Source of the DNA: an uncultured Pirellulaceae bacterium
GTDB lineage: Bacteria; Planctomycetota; Planctomycetia; Pirellulales; Pirellulaceae
NCBI GenBank assembly: GCA_937929805.1
Contig: CALFUT010000005.1
Span: 1-64,000 of the forward strand
Length of the DNA stretch: 64,000 nucleotides
Direction of reading: 5' to 3'
Of the stretch, positions 44,334 to 53,770 are shown piece after piece. The notes under the pieces were generated by a model. The model was not told the DNA's origin, ran no database searches, and was given only the letters and a program-made list of their open reading frames with translations. The position numbers were made by a program, and so were the translations under genes. Positions within the stretch are counted from its first letter, which is position 1; every line of letters starts with the position of its first letter.

Positions 44334-45815
44334 TTACCCAATAACCGGCAGGCCAGCGGCTTTGCTGGTGCTCTTGCGTGACGGAGCACCGACGGCGACG
44401 GCGATCAGATCGTAGTTTTGGAACGTGACGACCTCGCACGGCACGATGTCACCCGGTTGCAGTTCGTCCTCGGTTTGAGTGACAAAAACGGCTCCGTCAA
44501 CGTCCGGTGCGTCGCCTTTGCTGCGTCCGATCCAGGCACCCGGTTGTTCGGCGACGGGCTGGTCGATGATCACATCGATCGTTTTGCCGACTTGCGATTC
44601 GTTGTATTCGAACATGACCTGTTGCTGGACCGCCATCAAGCGATCGCGGCGATCGTTTTTGACTTCATCGTCAAGGTGTTCTTTCATCTTGGCCGCTGGT
44701 GTGTCGGGCTCGAACGAGTAAGTGAATACACCCATGCGTTCGAACTTGTGTTTTTTCGTAAAGTCGACCAGCACTTGAAACTGTTCCTCGGTTTCGCCCG
44801 GGAAGCCAACGATGAAAGTCGTGCGAAGAACAAGGTTCGGCAGCAGTTCTCGCATGCGAACGATCTGAGCCTCGGTCTGTTCAAAGTTTACGCGGCGCGA
44901 CATTCGCTTGAGCATCGTGTTGTCCGCGTGTTGCAGCGGCATGTCGATGTACGGCACGATTTTATCGCAAGCGGCAATCGTCTTGAGCAATTTGTCGTCG
45001 ATGTACATCGGGTAGAAGTACATCAGGCGAATCCAGTCGAGTCCTTCGACCGCGTTCAGTTTCTCTAGCAGTTCGGCCAACCGGGGCTCGCCGTACATGT
45101 CCATGCCGTAGTACGTCGTGTCTTGAGCTACGATGATCAGTTCGCGGACGCCGCTGTCGGCCAGTTGTTGAGCCTCGGCGATGACTTCTTCCATCGGCTT
45201 AGTCGCGTGTTTGCCTCGCATTTTTGGAATCGCACAGAAAGTGCACAGCCGATCGCAGCCTTCGGAGATTTTTAGATAAGCAAAATGCTTGGGCGTGATT
45301 TGCAAGCGGTCTTGATCGGGGAGTGCTCGAATGGGAGCCGGTTGGAAGACGCTACGTTGTTCTTCTAGGTCTCCAACCAATCGGTCGGCCACGTCGGTGA
45401 TGGACTCGCGGCCGAAGACGCCAACCAGCGAGTCGATCTCGGGGCGGTCCTCAAGCAACTGTTCTTTCTGACGCTCGGCCAAGCAACCAGACACGATGAC
45501 GCCCTTGGTCTTGCCGGCTTTTTTAAGCTCCAGCATCTCATCGATCGCGCCGAAGGATTCGGTACGAGCCTCTTCGATGAAGCCGCACGTGTTGACGACC
45601 ACAAAATCGCTTCCGACCGGATCGGCAACCAATTCGTAGCCGTCGATCTTTAGCAGACCCATCATGCGTTCGCTGTCGACGGTGTTTTTGGGACAGCCTA
45701 GGCTGATGAACGCGTAGCTGCCTTTGTAGTCAGCGGTTTCGGGCAATTTTTTAAATTCAGTGGCCAACGTAAATCTCAACCGTGGTAGGTGCTGCGAAAT
45801 TGGACCGCTCATCAT
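44334..45815 (-). CDS. rimO: Ribosomal protein S12 methylthiotransferase RimO
   Basis: RimO is a radical-SAM enzyme that methylthiolates an Asp of ribosomal protein S12. The 493-residue product has the N-terminal UPF0004 domain (FISLGCPKNTVDSERMMG, VVVNTCGFIEEARTES, GCLAER) with cluster-binding cysteines. The radical-SAM domain carries CxxxCxxC (EGCDRLCTFCAIPKMRG), and a TRAM domain ends it (MFEYNESQVGKTIDVIID). About 25 residues precede the conserved start, so the exact start (two adjacent ATGs) is uncertain. Confidence 0.94.
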   Translation of the reverse strand: MMSGPISQHLPRLRFTLATEFKKLPETADYKGSYAFISLGCPKNTVDSERMMGLLKIDGYELVADPVGSDFVVVNTCGFIEEARTESFGAIDEMLELKKAGKTKGVIVSGCLAERQKEQLLEDRPEIDSLVGVFGRESITDVADRLVGDLEEQRSVFQPAPIRALPDQDRLQITPKHFAYLKISEGCDRLCTFCAIPKMRGKHATKPMEEVIAEAQQLADSGVRELIIVAQDTTYYGMDMYGEPRLAELLEKLNAVEGLDWIRLMYFYPMYIDDKLLKTIAACDKIVPYIDMPLQHADNTMLKRMSRRVNFEQTEAQIVRMRELLPNLVLRTTFIVGFPGETEEQFQVLVDFTKKHKFERMGVFTYSFEPDTPAAKMKEHLDDEVKNDRRDRLMAVQQQVMFEYNESQVGKTIDVIIDQPVAEQPGAWIGRSKGDAPDVDGAVFVTQTEDELQPGDIVPCEVVTFQNYDLIAVAVGAPSRKSTSKAAGLPVIG

Positions 45816-46480
45816 ACCAGAGTGACCTGAATTTCAAGGCGAAACGCATGGTTTATCACCGCGAAAGGTGACTTTCAGGTTGGGTTAATGCGGGAATTGA
45901 GTCGTGGGGTGTTCAGTTAAAGGCTTGATGGTGGAAAGCTGAAACTGCTTTCGTTGATAGTCCGGGTCATTGCCGTGCCAAACCTTGAGTGCCGGTGGGC
46001 GTAGGAAGACCGCTTATTGCCGTGCGAGTTGCGGTTCGTAGGGCTCACAAACTAGGAATGCCCGATGGAAAAGTGCTTCGCTGATTGTAAGGATCTGGCG
46101 ACACTAGTTTAGAGCGAATGTTGTGGCGGTTGATTGCCAAGTGTACAGCAAATCGTGCTTGCGGTTGCAAAAGTTTCTGCCAACAGCACTCGTTGTTTTC
46201 GTTCGCTCAACACGGGGAAGCATTCGATACGGATTGCTAGAGCAAGGTTGCCTCGTTTTTAACCCGCGGTAGAGTTCCTCCGTCTCTACTTGTCTGAACC
46301 ACTTTTCGTTTTGGTTGTTCGATACGGTGAGCTGTTGCCTTTGGTAACTAGTAGGCACCGATTGAGGACAACTCCTACCGACAGAGCGTTCTTGCGTCAC
46401 CAGCAGAACTCTTTTCCTTTTCCTATCAGGTGATGTCCGCTGAGTTCTTAGCGTATTGCCGGCACAATCGGGAGACTTTC
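45816..46480. other. 665-bp intergenic region
   Basis: No gene, RNA or repeat is recognised between rimO and the exported dockerin-type protein, which are divergent. A weak 98-codon frame at 46104-46400 on the minus strand has no recognisable content. The region probably holds two promoters. Confidence 0.4.
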
Positions 46481-48370
46481 ATGACAAAGTTAGAGACTCG
46501 TTGGGTGTGGTTTTCGTTCGTTTTGTTCGCGTTGCTGGAGCTGTCTGCAAGCGATGCGAACGGAATGCAGGCCAAAATTGAACCGATCGCTGTGGCTGGC
46601 ACGGCGCCCCGAGGGGTATCGAGTGTTCCGATAAGAAGATTCGAATCGATGAGCTACAGCGGTTCCGGCCTTTTTGGACTGACAGTTTTAAGCGAACTGT
46701 CGGGCAGTTCGGTCAATGAGACCAATGACCACTTGTTAATCGGCGCCGGGTTCGACTTTAGAGCTCGTGAGGGAGACGTCGCCAGAGGGGCTCCCGCGGG
46801 CATACGCTTTGGACAAATTGATCCGAACTTTGTGTCGGACGGTGCCGACACCTTTTTTCGTTCCACGCTTATCGGAGAACAACCTGACGACGTGGGAGTA
46901 TTCTCAAACTGGACTCTTATCGCACGCACAGGGGACGCGGTACCGGAGACGGAGCCCGGAACGACCTTTGCCGATATATCAACTTTTCAGTCAAAAGGTT
47001 CACGCGTTTTTGGTCCCTCGGTCTTTGTTCGAGTTGAACTAAGTGGCCCAGCGATCAATGACAGTAACTCGCAGGCACTGTACGACCTGCAAGATGGCAC
47101 GTCACGACTCATCGCCCGCGCGGGTGATCAAGTACCCTCCGTCCCGGATGGAGTGAGATTTGCGTCGTTCGAAGTTCCAACAAGCCACAATGTTTTCGTC
47201 GCTACTCTCGTCGGCCCCGGGGTTGATGAGTCGAACGATGAAGTGGTGATCCGCCGGTCACGCACACAGCTCGTACTGGTTGCGAGGGAGGGTGACAACG
47301 TAGGTGAAACCGGTGTGTTGGGAGCAATCAACTCGATTGGCTATACACCGGCTGAGGGAATTGCTTTTAGAGCAGCGGTAAATTTTGGTGCGATGGAAGG
47401 CAGCGGGATTTTCTTTGGCTCGTCTGGAAGTGCGTTTGCTCTGACTGGTAGGATCGCGCCGGGGACATCAGGTGAGGCTCGATTTTTGAGCTTCGGCAAA
47501 CCAACTCTGAATGCACAAGGGACATCGGTAGCATTCGTTGCAGATCTTGATGGATGCCACGCCGGGCAAGCGATTTATGTTTATGGTTTTGGCGGCCCCG
47601 AACTGATTGTGCGAACTGGCGAACGCTTTACAAACGTCGACGCCGATGTGGCGATCAGTTCATTCGCGTCGGAGTCACTGATCTTTTCTGGTAGTCGAAT
47701 CGCGTGCGTGGCCTTCTTGGATGGTGAGGGAGTAGACGAGAGCAACAATATGGGGCTGATTGCCACCAATCGGTATGGCGACATGGTTCTGATCGCTCGG
47801 ACCGGTAATGCGATTGATGTGAGTCTAAGCTCAACTTCAGAAGACGTTCGAGTGATTCGAGGCATTCACTTTGATGCTGGCCGTCGATTGCAGTTGGTAG
47901 ATGTTGAAACACTCGCGTTTGAGTTGAGTTTTACCGACGGCGGAAATGGTATCTTTGTTGCCAATCCCTTGGGCCCGGTCGGCGACTTTGATTCTGATCA
48001 CGACGTTGATCGCGATGATATCGATTTGTATTCAGAGATTCTTGGTCAGCCTGCCTCTGTTAACCGTCGACTTGATTTAGATGGTGACGGAACGATCGCG
48101 TTGGCAGATCACGATCAACTGATTGAGCGGTTCTTACAAACGAGCAATGGTGTTGGGTCTCTCGTTGGCGACATCAATCTGGATGGAAGGGTTACCGTGC
48201 TAGGGGACGGGTTCACTTTGGTCTTAAACTTGAACGTCTTAGGTGAAGCCGGATACGCCAACGGTGACTTGAATGCTGACGGACGAGTTAACGTGTTGGG
48301 CGATGCGTTTCGTTTGGTGGCGAATCTCGGTTTGAGTGCGTCCGCTTCGGACGCCGCACGGCAGCAATGA
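46481..48370 (+). CDS. Exported repeat protein with dockerin-like C-terminus
   Basis: The 629-residue protein has a signal peptide (WVWFSFVLFALLELSASDANG). It then carries about five imperfect repeats of roughly 70 residues, each with a core like LIARTGDAVPETEPGTTFADI or LIARAGDQVPSVPDGVRFASF, likely a beta-propeller. EF-hand-like pairs follow near the C-terminus: GDFDSDHDVDRDDIDLY, then GDINLDGRVTVLGDGF and GDLNADGRVNVLGDAFRLVANLG. These Ca-binding loops match those of the next gene. ATG at 46481 has a GGGAG Shine-Dalgarno 6 nt upstream. It is exported, but its role is unknown. Confidence 0.78.
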   Translation: MTKLETRWVWFSFVLFALLELSASDANGMQAKIEPIAVAGTAPRGVSSVPIRRFESMSYSGSGLFGLTVLSELSGSSVNETNDHLLIGAGFDFRAREGDVARGAPAGIRFGQIDPNFVSDGADTFFRSTLIGEQPDDVGVFSNWTLIARTGDAVPETEPGTTFADISTFQSKGSRVFGPSVFVRVELSGPAINDSNSQALYDLQDGTSRLIARAGDQVPSVPDGVRFASFEVPTSHNVFVATLVGPGVDESNDEVVIRRSRTQLVLVAREGDNVGETGVLGAINSIGYTPAEGIAFRAAVNFGAMEGSGIFFGSSGSAFALTGRIAPGTSGEARFLSFGKPTLNAQGTSVAFVADLDGCHAGQAIYVYGFGGPELIVRTGERFTNVDADVAISSFASESLIFSGSRIACVAFLDGEGVDESNNMGLIATNRYGDMVLIARTGNAIDVSLSSTSEDVRVIRGIHFDAGRRLQLVDVETLAFELSFTDGGNGIFVANPLGPVGDFDSDHDVDRDDIDLYSEILGQPASVNRRLDLDGDGTIALADHDQLIERFLQTSNGVGSLVGDINLDGRVTVLGDGFTLVLNLNVLGEAGYANGDLNADGRVNVLGDAFRLVANLGLSASASDAARQQ

Positions 48371-48691
48371 TTCCCACATTGATCGGCCGCGAAACACAGC
48401 ACGTGAATTTTGGTGACATGCTGTTTTGAGAATGTAGTCTATGAGCGACGATAGGTGTGCGATTACCTGCTGTCGCTCGGCGACTCGTTGGTTATGGGGC
48501 TGGAAAGCCCAGACTGAAGTCTGGGGCTAGATTCGGTCGTCGCTGTGCGACTGTGCCGGTTCAGTTATGCCACGAAAATCACTTAGGAAATTGCGGACAA
48601 AACGATCTTCTGCCTAGAGAATCATGTTGTAGCAGGCGAGTGTAACGGATCATAATGGACGGCTGATCCTTGGCCTCATCAGGAAAGAACC
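48371..48691. other. 320-bp intergenic region with a palindrome
   Basis: No gene is supported. It contains the palindrome at 48506-48528 and the ribosome-binding site of the following gene (AGGAAAG, 48681-48687). Confidence 0.45.
48506..48528. repeat. Short palindrome AGCCCAGAC / GTCTGGGGCT
   Basis: AGCCCAGAC (48506-48514) and GTCTGGGGCT (48519-48528) form a stem with a one-base bulge and a TGAA loop. This form is typical of dispersed REP-like elements in planctomycetes; no second copy is in the window. Confidence 0.45.
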
Positions 48692-51145
48692 TTGTCCAAA
48701 AATCGCAAACGCAAAACCGGCCGTTGTTCGGAAAATCAGCTGAGCTTTGAGCAGTTTGAGCCGCGTCAGTTATTGGCTACGTTTGCTGTGACTAGCAACG
48801 CCGATTCGGGTGCAGGATCCTTGCGTGACGCAATCACTCAAGCCAATGCCGCGTCAGGTGCGGACACGATTACATTCGACGCGACGGTTTTCACCGGCGG
48901 CGATGACAGCTTGATCCGCTTGACCAGTGGCGAGTTGGAGATCACTGATTCGCTGACGATCGATGGTTCGATGGGTGTCGATGTGACGATCACGGGCGAT
49001 GCCAACGACGACGACATTACGGACGTGGCAAACATAACCGATGTGGCAGCCAGCTTTGGCGGAACTACCGGCACGGCGGATGATCTGTTGGACGACAACT
49101 CGCGGGTGTTGAATTTTTCGGGCGATACAGGTGACTTGAATATTACGGGCCTTGTAATTACCGGAGGTCGAACATCGGAGAGCGGGGGTGGGATCTTCTC
49201 CTCGTCACCGAGTGGGCTTGTGATCAGTAGTAGCCTGATACGCGGAAACAGCGTTCATGGATCTGTTTTTTCGGACGGAGGAGGTGGTGTGCTGTCATCC
49301 TCGAATCTGCAATTGGTCGATAGTGAAGTTAGTAATAATAGTGTCGTTGTGACGAATGGGGGTTCGTTTGGAGGTGGCGGAGTCCGAACATTGTTTGGAA
49401 ACGTCAGCTTGGTTCGCAGCGTTGTTCAAGACAACACGGTTGCGACGGCAGGTGCGGAAAGGTTCGGTACCCCCGAGGGCGGAGGGGTCTTTTCAAGTGG
49501 TGGGATGACTTTTTCTGGTTTCGGTTCAGTGGAGCTGATTGGCAGTACCGTAATTGGGAACTCAGTAAGTGGCTCAGGAACTTTCGCGTTTGGCGGCGGT
49601 ATTTCGGTAAAATTTGCGACTGTCTCGGTTGTCGATAGCACCGTCAGTCGTAACAGCGTTTCCGGGGCTACTGCGACCGGCGGCACGACGGTAGGCGGCG
49701 GTGGAATCGACGGCTTCGGAAGCAGCGCGTATGTAGTCAACAGTACAATTAGCTTGAATTCACTTTCAGGAAGAATTGGCTCTGGCGGCGCGTTTTTTGC
49801 CAATGGCGATGAAGTCACGGTTCTAAATAGCACAATTGTGGGAAATTCTGTGACCGCATCTGGAGGTGTTTTTAGTCGTGGACTTGGGGGTGGGGTGTCC
49901 GTTGGCAGCAACAGTAATGGTTCAGATCCAACGACCACGATTCGCAATTCAATCGTCGCGGGTAACATTGACGATGGCTCCGCTCCTGACCTAAGGCATG
50001 CATCGGACGCACCGCTGTTGATCGAGAATAGCTTGATTGGTGTTGGCGAGAACTTGGATGGCATCGTTGTCGATGTAGGAAACCAAATTGGTAGTTTTGC
50101 CAGCCCGATTGATCCGTTGATCGGGTTATTGGCAGACAATGGTGGACCGACACTGAGCCACGCGTTACTTCCCGGCAGTCCGGCGATTGATGCAGGTGAT
50201 CCGATGTTTGATGTGAATGGGCTCGATGGAATTGTCGGTACGGAAGACGATGTTCTGTTTGACCAGCGCGGGCTTGGGTTTGATCGTGTGCTTGGTGGCC
50301 GCGTGGACATCGGAGCAGTTGAGGTCGGTGTCACGCCGATTGCTGCTCCCAGAGTCGTCCTAAACAAATTCGATGAGGTTGGCGTGTTGGCTCGCCCTGA
50401 TTTGTGGCGAACCTTGGCGGTGACTTTTGATAGCGATGTGTCAATCACGGCTGACGCTCTTGCTTTGAACAATGATACGCTGGGCGGGGTTCCAGTCGAC
50501 ATAAGCCAAGCGACGTTCGAATACGACGCGACGACATTCACGGCAACTTGGGCCTTTGATTCAACAGATCCGTTGCCTGCCGCGTTTTACACTTTTACGT
50601 TGGAAGCCAGTTTGATTTCAGCCAATGGATTTCAGCTTGATGGTGACCGCGACGGCGTCGGCGGCGATGACTTGGTTGGGCAGCACTACGTTGCGTTGCC
50701 GGGCGATGCGAACTTGGATGGTCGTGTGGATGTGCTGGGAGACGGGTTCGAGTTGGTTGGCAACTTAGGAACGTTCATTGGCGGGGTATGGGCCGATGGC
50801 GATTTCAATGGTGACGACAAGGTCGATGTGCTGGGTGATGCTTTCATTTTGGTTGCCAATTTAGGCCAGTCGGTGATTCCGCCTGCCGCGGCAGCCAGTG
50901 AATCGTTTGCTGCGACAAGAACCAAAACAAACATCACATTATTGCAACTGCCGACAGGCTCGTTTGCCCCAGCCCTCCTAGGTTTGCCGACTGCCGGTAT
51001 TCGAGAGGATGCCGACGACGATGAACGCTCAGTCGGGACAAAACCCGAACTTGAAGTCACAGAGAGCCTTCAGTTGGCGGGTGACCAAACGCGAGACCTT
51101 GCTTTCGAAGCGGAGTTTTTTGAGTTTGACTCAATCTTGGGCTAG
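48692..51145 (+). CDS. Large exported beta-helix protein with FEPRQLL motif and dockerin-like tail
   Basis: The 817-residue protein starts at TTG (48692), supported by AGGAAAG 5 nt upstream. Its N-terminus carries the planctomycete LEPRxLL-type export motif (FEQFEPRQLLATF). A right-handed parallel beta-helix follows (about 40-470), with the choice-of-anchor Q pattern (NADSGAGSLRDAITQANA, ADTITFD) and Gly/Ser/Asn-rich rungs (NSTISLNSLSG). The C-terminal part has a Big-like region and paired EF-hand loops (GDANLDGRVDVLGDGFELV, GDFNGDDKVDVLGDAFILVANLG). It is presumed surface-attached or exported; the ligand is unknown. Confidence 0.82.
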   Translation: MSKNRKRKTGRCSENQLSFEQFEPRQLLATFAVTSNADSGAGSLRDAITQANAASGADTITFDATVFTGGDDSLIRLTSGELEITDSLTIDGSMGVDVTITGDANDDDITDVANITDVAASFGGTTGTADDLLDDNSRVLNFSGDTGDLNITGLVITGGRTSESGGGIFSSSPSGLVISSSLIRGNSVHGSVFSDGGGGVLSSSNLQLVDSEVSNNSVVVTNGGSFGGGGVRTLFGNVSLVRSVVQDNTVATAGAERFGTPEGGGVFSSGGMTFSGFGSVELIGSTVIGNSVSGSGTFAFGGGISVKFATVSVVDSTVSRNSVSGATATGGTTVGGGGIDGFGSSAYVVNSTISLNSLSGRIGSGGAFFANGDEVTVLNSTIVGNSVTASGGVFSRGLGGGVSVGSNSNGSDPTTTIRNSIVAGNIDDGSAPDLRHASDAPLLIENSLIGVGENLDGIVVDVGNQIGSFASPIDPLIGLLADNGGPTLSHALLPGSPAIDAGDPMFDVNGLDGIVGTEDDVLFDQRGLGFDRVLGGRVDIGAVEVGVTPIAAPRVVLNKFDEVGVLARPDLWRTLAVTFDSDVSITADALALNNDTLGGVPVDISQATFEYDATTFTATWAFDSTDPLPAAFYTFTLEASLISANGFQLDGDRDGVGGDDLVGQHYVALPGDANLDGRVDVLGDGFELVGNLGTFIGGVWADGDFNGDDKVDVLGDAFILVANLGQSVIPPAAAASESFAATRTKTNITLLQLPTGSFAPALLGLPTAGIREDADDDERSVGTKPELEVTESLQLAGDQTRDLAFEAEFFEFDSILG

Positions 51146-51326
51146 GCCAATGGTGGCTGGTCGCGAGGCCAGAAGCTGCGCCGTCCCGAGGAATGGAAGC
51201 ATTCAAAAGTTTTGGCAGTATGCAACGATCGGTGCCCTTGATTGGATATTTAGTATCACTTTGTTAGGATCGTGACGGTCGACTTTGACCACAACCCTGT
51301 GATTACTACTCTGAGAGAGAAGTTCC

Positions 51327-51725
51327 GTGCGTGAAATCAACCTTGCCCGTCTTATCGCCTCGGCTGCGTTTACGGCAGCTTGCTCGTTTGCATCTCTGTT
51401 CTTCGTTGGTTGCGATTTGGGAACGTACAGCGAGCGGGTTCAGAGCAACGGCGGTAAGTTGCCGATGACAACCGTTTCTGAGGATTCGGGTTCCGCATCT
51501 AAGGACGCGTCATCTGGATCTGACGCGAAGGCAGCTGGTTCGGACTCGAAGCGGGCTGGCTCGGAATCGAAAGACGCTGGCTCAGGCAAGAAGAATTCCG
51601 ATGCCGGTTCGGCGGCGAAGAAGCCGACGTCTTTATCTGACATCAAGGAAGCCACGGCAGCAAAACGAGCCAGAGAGTCAGAGGCCGAAGGCAGGGCAAG
51701 GGCGGCCACTGAACAGGGGCGCTAG
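51327..51725 (+). CDS. Small lipoprotein with Ser/Asp/Lys-rich low-complexity body
   Basis: The 132-residue product has a lipoprotein signal (ARLIASAAFTAACSFASLFFVGC, lipobox F-V-G-C at Cys29). The mature part is low complexity, with imperfect repeats of GSDSK/AGSESK type (about residues 50-95), and a charged helical end (IKEATAAKRARESEAEGRARA). The start is GTG at 51327, with a GAGAGAGAAG stretch upstream. It is not recognised. It could be a spacer-type envelope protein. Confidence 0.6.
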   Translation: MREINLARLIASAAFTAACSFASLFFVGCDLGTYSERVQSNGGKLPMTTVSEDSGSASKDASSGSDAKAAGSDSKRAGSESKDAGSGKKNSDAGSAAKKPTSLSDIKEATAAKRARESEAEGRARAATEQGR

Positions 51726-51832
51726 TGCTCTCGCAAGCCGCTCTTTATCGGTTGAGTCTTGACTGAATTGGTTTCGGCGTTTCGTTGAATTGTTTTTCGT
51801 TAGTTTGAAGTTTCAAGCCGCAGGTGCAATCG

Positions 51833-52423
51833 ATGGAATACCCTCTAAGTCTCAGCTTTAAGATTATGGCATTGGCACCGCAGATTTTTGTGCGGGATGC
51901 TTCGGGCGAAATCGTCTGCTATGTGAAGCAGAAAATGTTCAAGCTCAAGGAAGCCGTCACCGTCTTCACCGATCAGACGCAAACTCAAGTGCTGTGCGAG
52001 ATCAAAGCGGATCGGATGATTGATTGGTCAGCCAATTACCACTTTTACGACGTCAACGGCGAGACTTTTGGCAGCGTGCGGCGAAAGGGAATGCGGTCTT
52101 TGTGGCGAGCTAGGTATGAAGTCTTCGACGAATCGGGCGTTCACGTGTCGACGATCTCTGAGGAAAACCCGTCCGCCAAAATTTTCGATAGCTTGCTGGG
52201 TGAGATCCCAATTATTGGCATTCTGACCGGCTACCTTTTCCACCCACGATACGTTCTGTCGGCGGCGGTTGATGATTCACCGAAAATGAAGTTGGAAAAG
52301 CAGTCGGCTTTGTGGGAAGGCAAGTACAAGCTGGAACGTATGTACGACTACGACGATGTGGATGAGCTTCGCGGATTGATGGCGTTCATGATGATGACGC
52401 TGCTGGAACGCCGGCGGGGATGA
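51833..52423 (+). CDS. LURP-one-related (tubby-like fold) protein
   Basis: The 196-residue protein matches the LURP-one-related/scramblase-like beta-barrel family: MALAPQIFVRDASGEIVCYVKQKMFKLKEAVTVF, TQVLCEIKADRMIDWSANYHFYDVNGETFGSVRRKG and EVFDESG as successive strand pairs. The C-terminal helix is hydrophobic (DELRGLMAFMMMTLLERRR). ATG at 51833 is chosen; a GTG nine bases upstream is possible. Family members bind lipids or membranes; function in bacteria is not established. Confidence 0.8.
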   Translation: MEYPLSLSFKIMALAPQIFVRDASGEIVCYVKQKMFKLKEAVTVFTDQTQTQVLCEIKADRMIDWSANYHFYDVNGETFGSVRRKGMRSLWRARYEVFDESGVHVSTISEENPSAKIFDSLLGEIPIIGILTGYLFHPRYVLSAAVDDSPKMKLEKQSALWEGKYKLERMYDYDDVDELRGLMAFMMMTLLERRRG

Positions 52424-52881
52424 TCGGCGGCGGGAAGGGGTCTGAGCACAGTGAGGTTGAGCCGAAGGGCTGTGCCCCTAGATTTTGACGGTGATCGCCA
52501 ACCCAAGCTTTGGGTCGTGACGATGCAAGACGATGACTTGAAACGCTGGCAGAATTGTTGATAATTTGGTGCAGCTGAAGAACCTACTTGTACCGCTTTT
52601 TGTGTCAATTATGTCTGGCATCAATGCCCAGCACGGAGAGCATTTCTGGTAGGATCCAGCTGGACAGTGCCAGTTTTTCGATTTCCCCGTTGTTTCAAGA
52701 CGCGGCGTCTTCGGGAAGGTGAGGCTCCGCCCGAGCCTTGCGGGGCAAGAAGCTCACGCAACCAAGTGGTGCGGACGGAGCCTTCCCCTCCCGAGCATCG
52801 GGTCCATTGGGTAAAGTCGGGGCTGGCCAATTGTTTTTACGACCACAAGTCACCTGACGTTCCCCCGGAATAGTTGCCACG
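52424..52881. other. 460-bp intergenic region with a dispersed repeat
   Basis: No gene is supported. The region contains copy 2 of the palindromic element (52715-52793) and the promoter for the ABC operon that starts at 52882. Confidence 0.45.
52715..52793. repeat. Dispersed palindromic repeat, copy 2
   Basis: GGCTCCGCCCGAGCC (52723-52737) is identical to the left arm of the copy at 26606-26686, and GCGGACGGAGCC (52771-52782) matches its right arm. The middle differs in sequence and length, so the arms are what is conserved. Confidence 0.7.
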
Positions 52882-53616
52882 ATGAGCGAAGATGGTTTGA
52901 TGATCGAGGCCAAAGGCCTCTGTAAGTTTTATGGACCGTTTGCAGCGGTCAACGAAGTCAGTTTCACCGTGCCTCGCCGGCAGGTTTGCGCCTTCTTGGG
53001 CCCCAACGGTGCTGGAAAGTCGACGACGATGAAGCTGTTGACGGGTTTTCTGGCGCCGACCCGAGGCTCAGTTCGTATCGCCGGCCACAGCATGGATACG
53101 GCTCGCATTGAGGGCAGTCGTCATATTGGTTACTTGCCCGAAAACGGCCCGCTGTACGAGGAAATGACACCTCGCGGCGCTTTGAAGTACCTTGCCGGAG
53201 CTCGCGGTCTTTCGTCGGCTCAAAAAAGAGACCGGACGGCGTTCGTCGTTGAAAAATGCGACCTTGAAGAGGTGTGGAACAAGCCGATCAGCAAGCTGTC
53301 TCGCGGTTTTCGCCAGCGAGTCGGAATGGCTCAGGCGTTGTTGCACGACCCCGACGTGTTAATCTTGGACGAACCGACCAGTGGTCTCGATCCGAACCAA
53401 CTGGTCGGCATCCGCAAGTTGATTCGCGAGCTGGGCGACACCAAAACGGTCCTGCTGTCGACTCATATTCTGCAGGAGGTCGAAATCCTGTGCAGCCGGG
53501 TGATTTTGATCGATCAAGGTCGCATCGTGTTCGATGACTCGATCGATCAAATGGGCCAGCGGGAGCAGATGGAGCAGAAGTTCCACTCGCTAACCAAGTT
53601 TGCGGCGGCGACTTAG
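52882..53616 (+). CDS. ABC transporter ATP-binding protein (GldA-like)
   Basis: The 244-residue ATPase has Walker A (GPNGAGKST), Q-loop (YLPENGPLYEEMT), signature (LSRGFRQRVGMAQAL), Walker B (VLILDEPTSGLD) and the switch His (LLSTHIL). It is the ATPase of an ABC-2 exporter and heads a three-gene operon with the GldF/GldG-type permease (54 codons of gap) and a DUF4340 protein, the arrangement of the gliding-motility-type system. The substrate is unknown. Confidence 0.92.
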   Translation: MSEDGLMIEAKGLCKFYGPFAAVNEVSFTVPRRQVCAFLGPNGAGKSTTMKLLTGFLAPTRGSVRIAGHSMDTARIEGSRHIGYLPENGPLYEEMTPRGALKYLAGARGLSSAQKRDRTAFVVEKCDLEEVWNKPISKLSRGFRQRVGMAQALLHDPDVLILDEPTSGLDPNQLVGIRKLIRELGDTKTVLLSTHILQEVEILCSRVILIDQGRIVFDDSIDQMGQREQMEQKFHSLTKFAAAT

Positions 53617-53770
53617 TGAGAAGTCGTTTAACTTCAACGACCGCTTGGCCGTGTTCTTTGTGATTGGTTCGTAACGTTGAGTTATCGGTAAGCTGCTTTC
53701 AGTTTTTGAATTTTAGATTTCTTTGGTGGCGGATTTTTCCCGCCTTGGTCACGTTAGAGAGTGAACATCC

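Noticed and set aside
46104-46400. 98-codon minus-strand frame in the rimO upstream region
   Set aside because: No domain, composition unlike neighbouring genes and no ribosome-binding site.
49426-50541. 371-codon minus-strand frame
   Set aside because: It lies wholly opposite the beta-helix gene; its Pro/Ser-rich composition is the complement of the Gly/Ser/Asn repeat coding strand.
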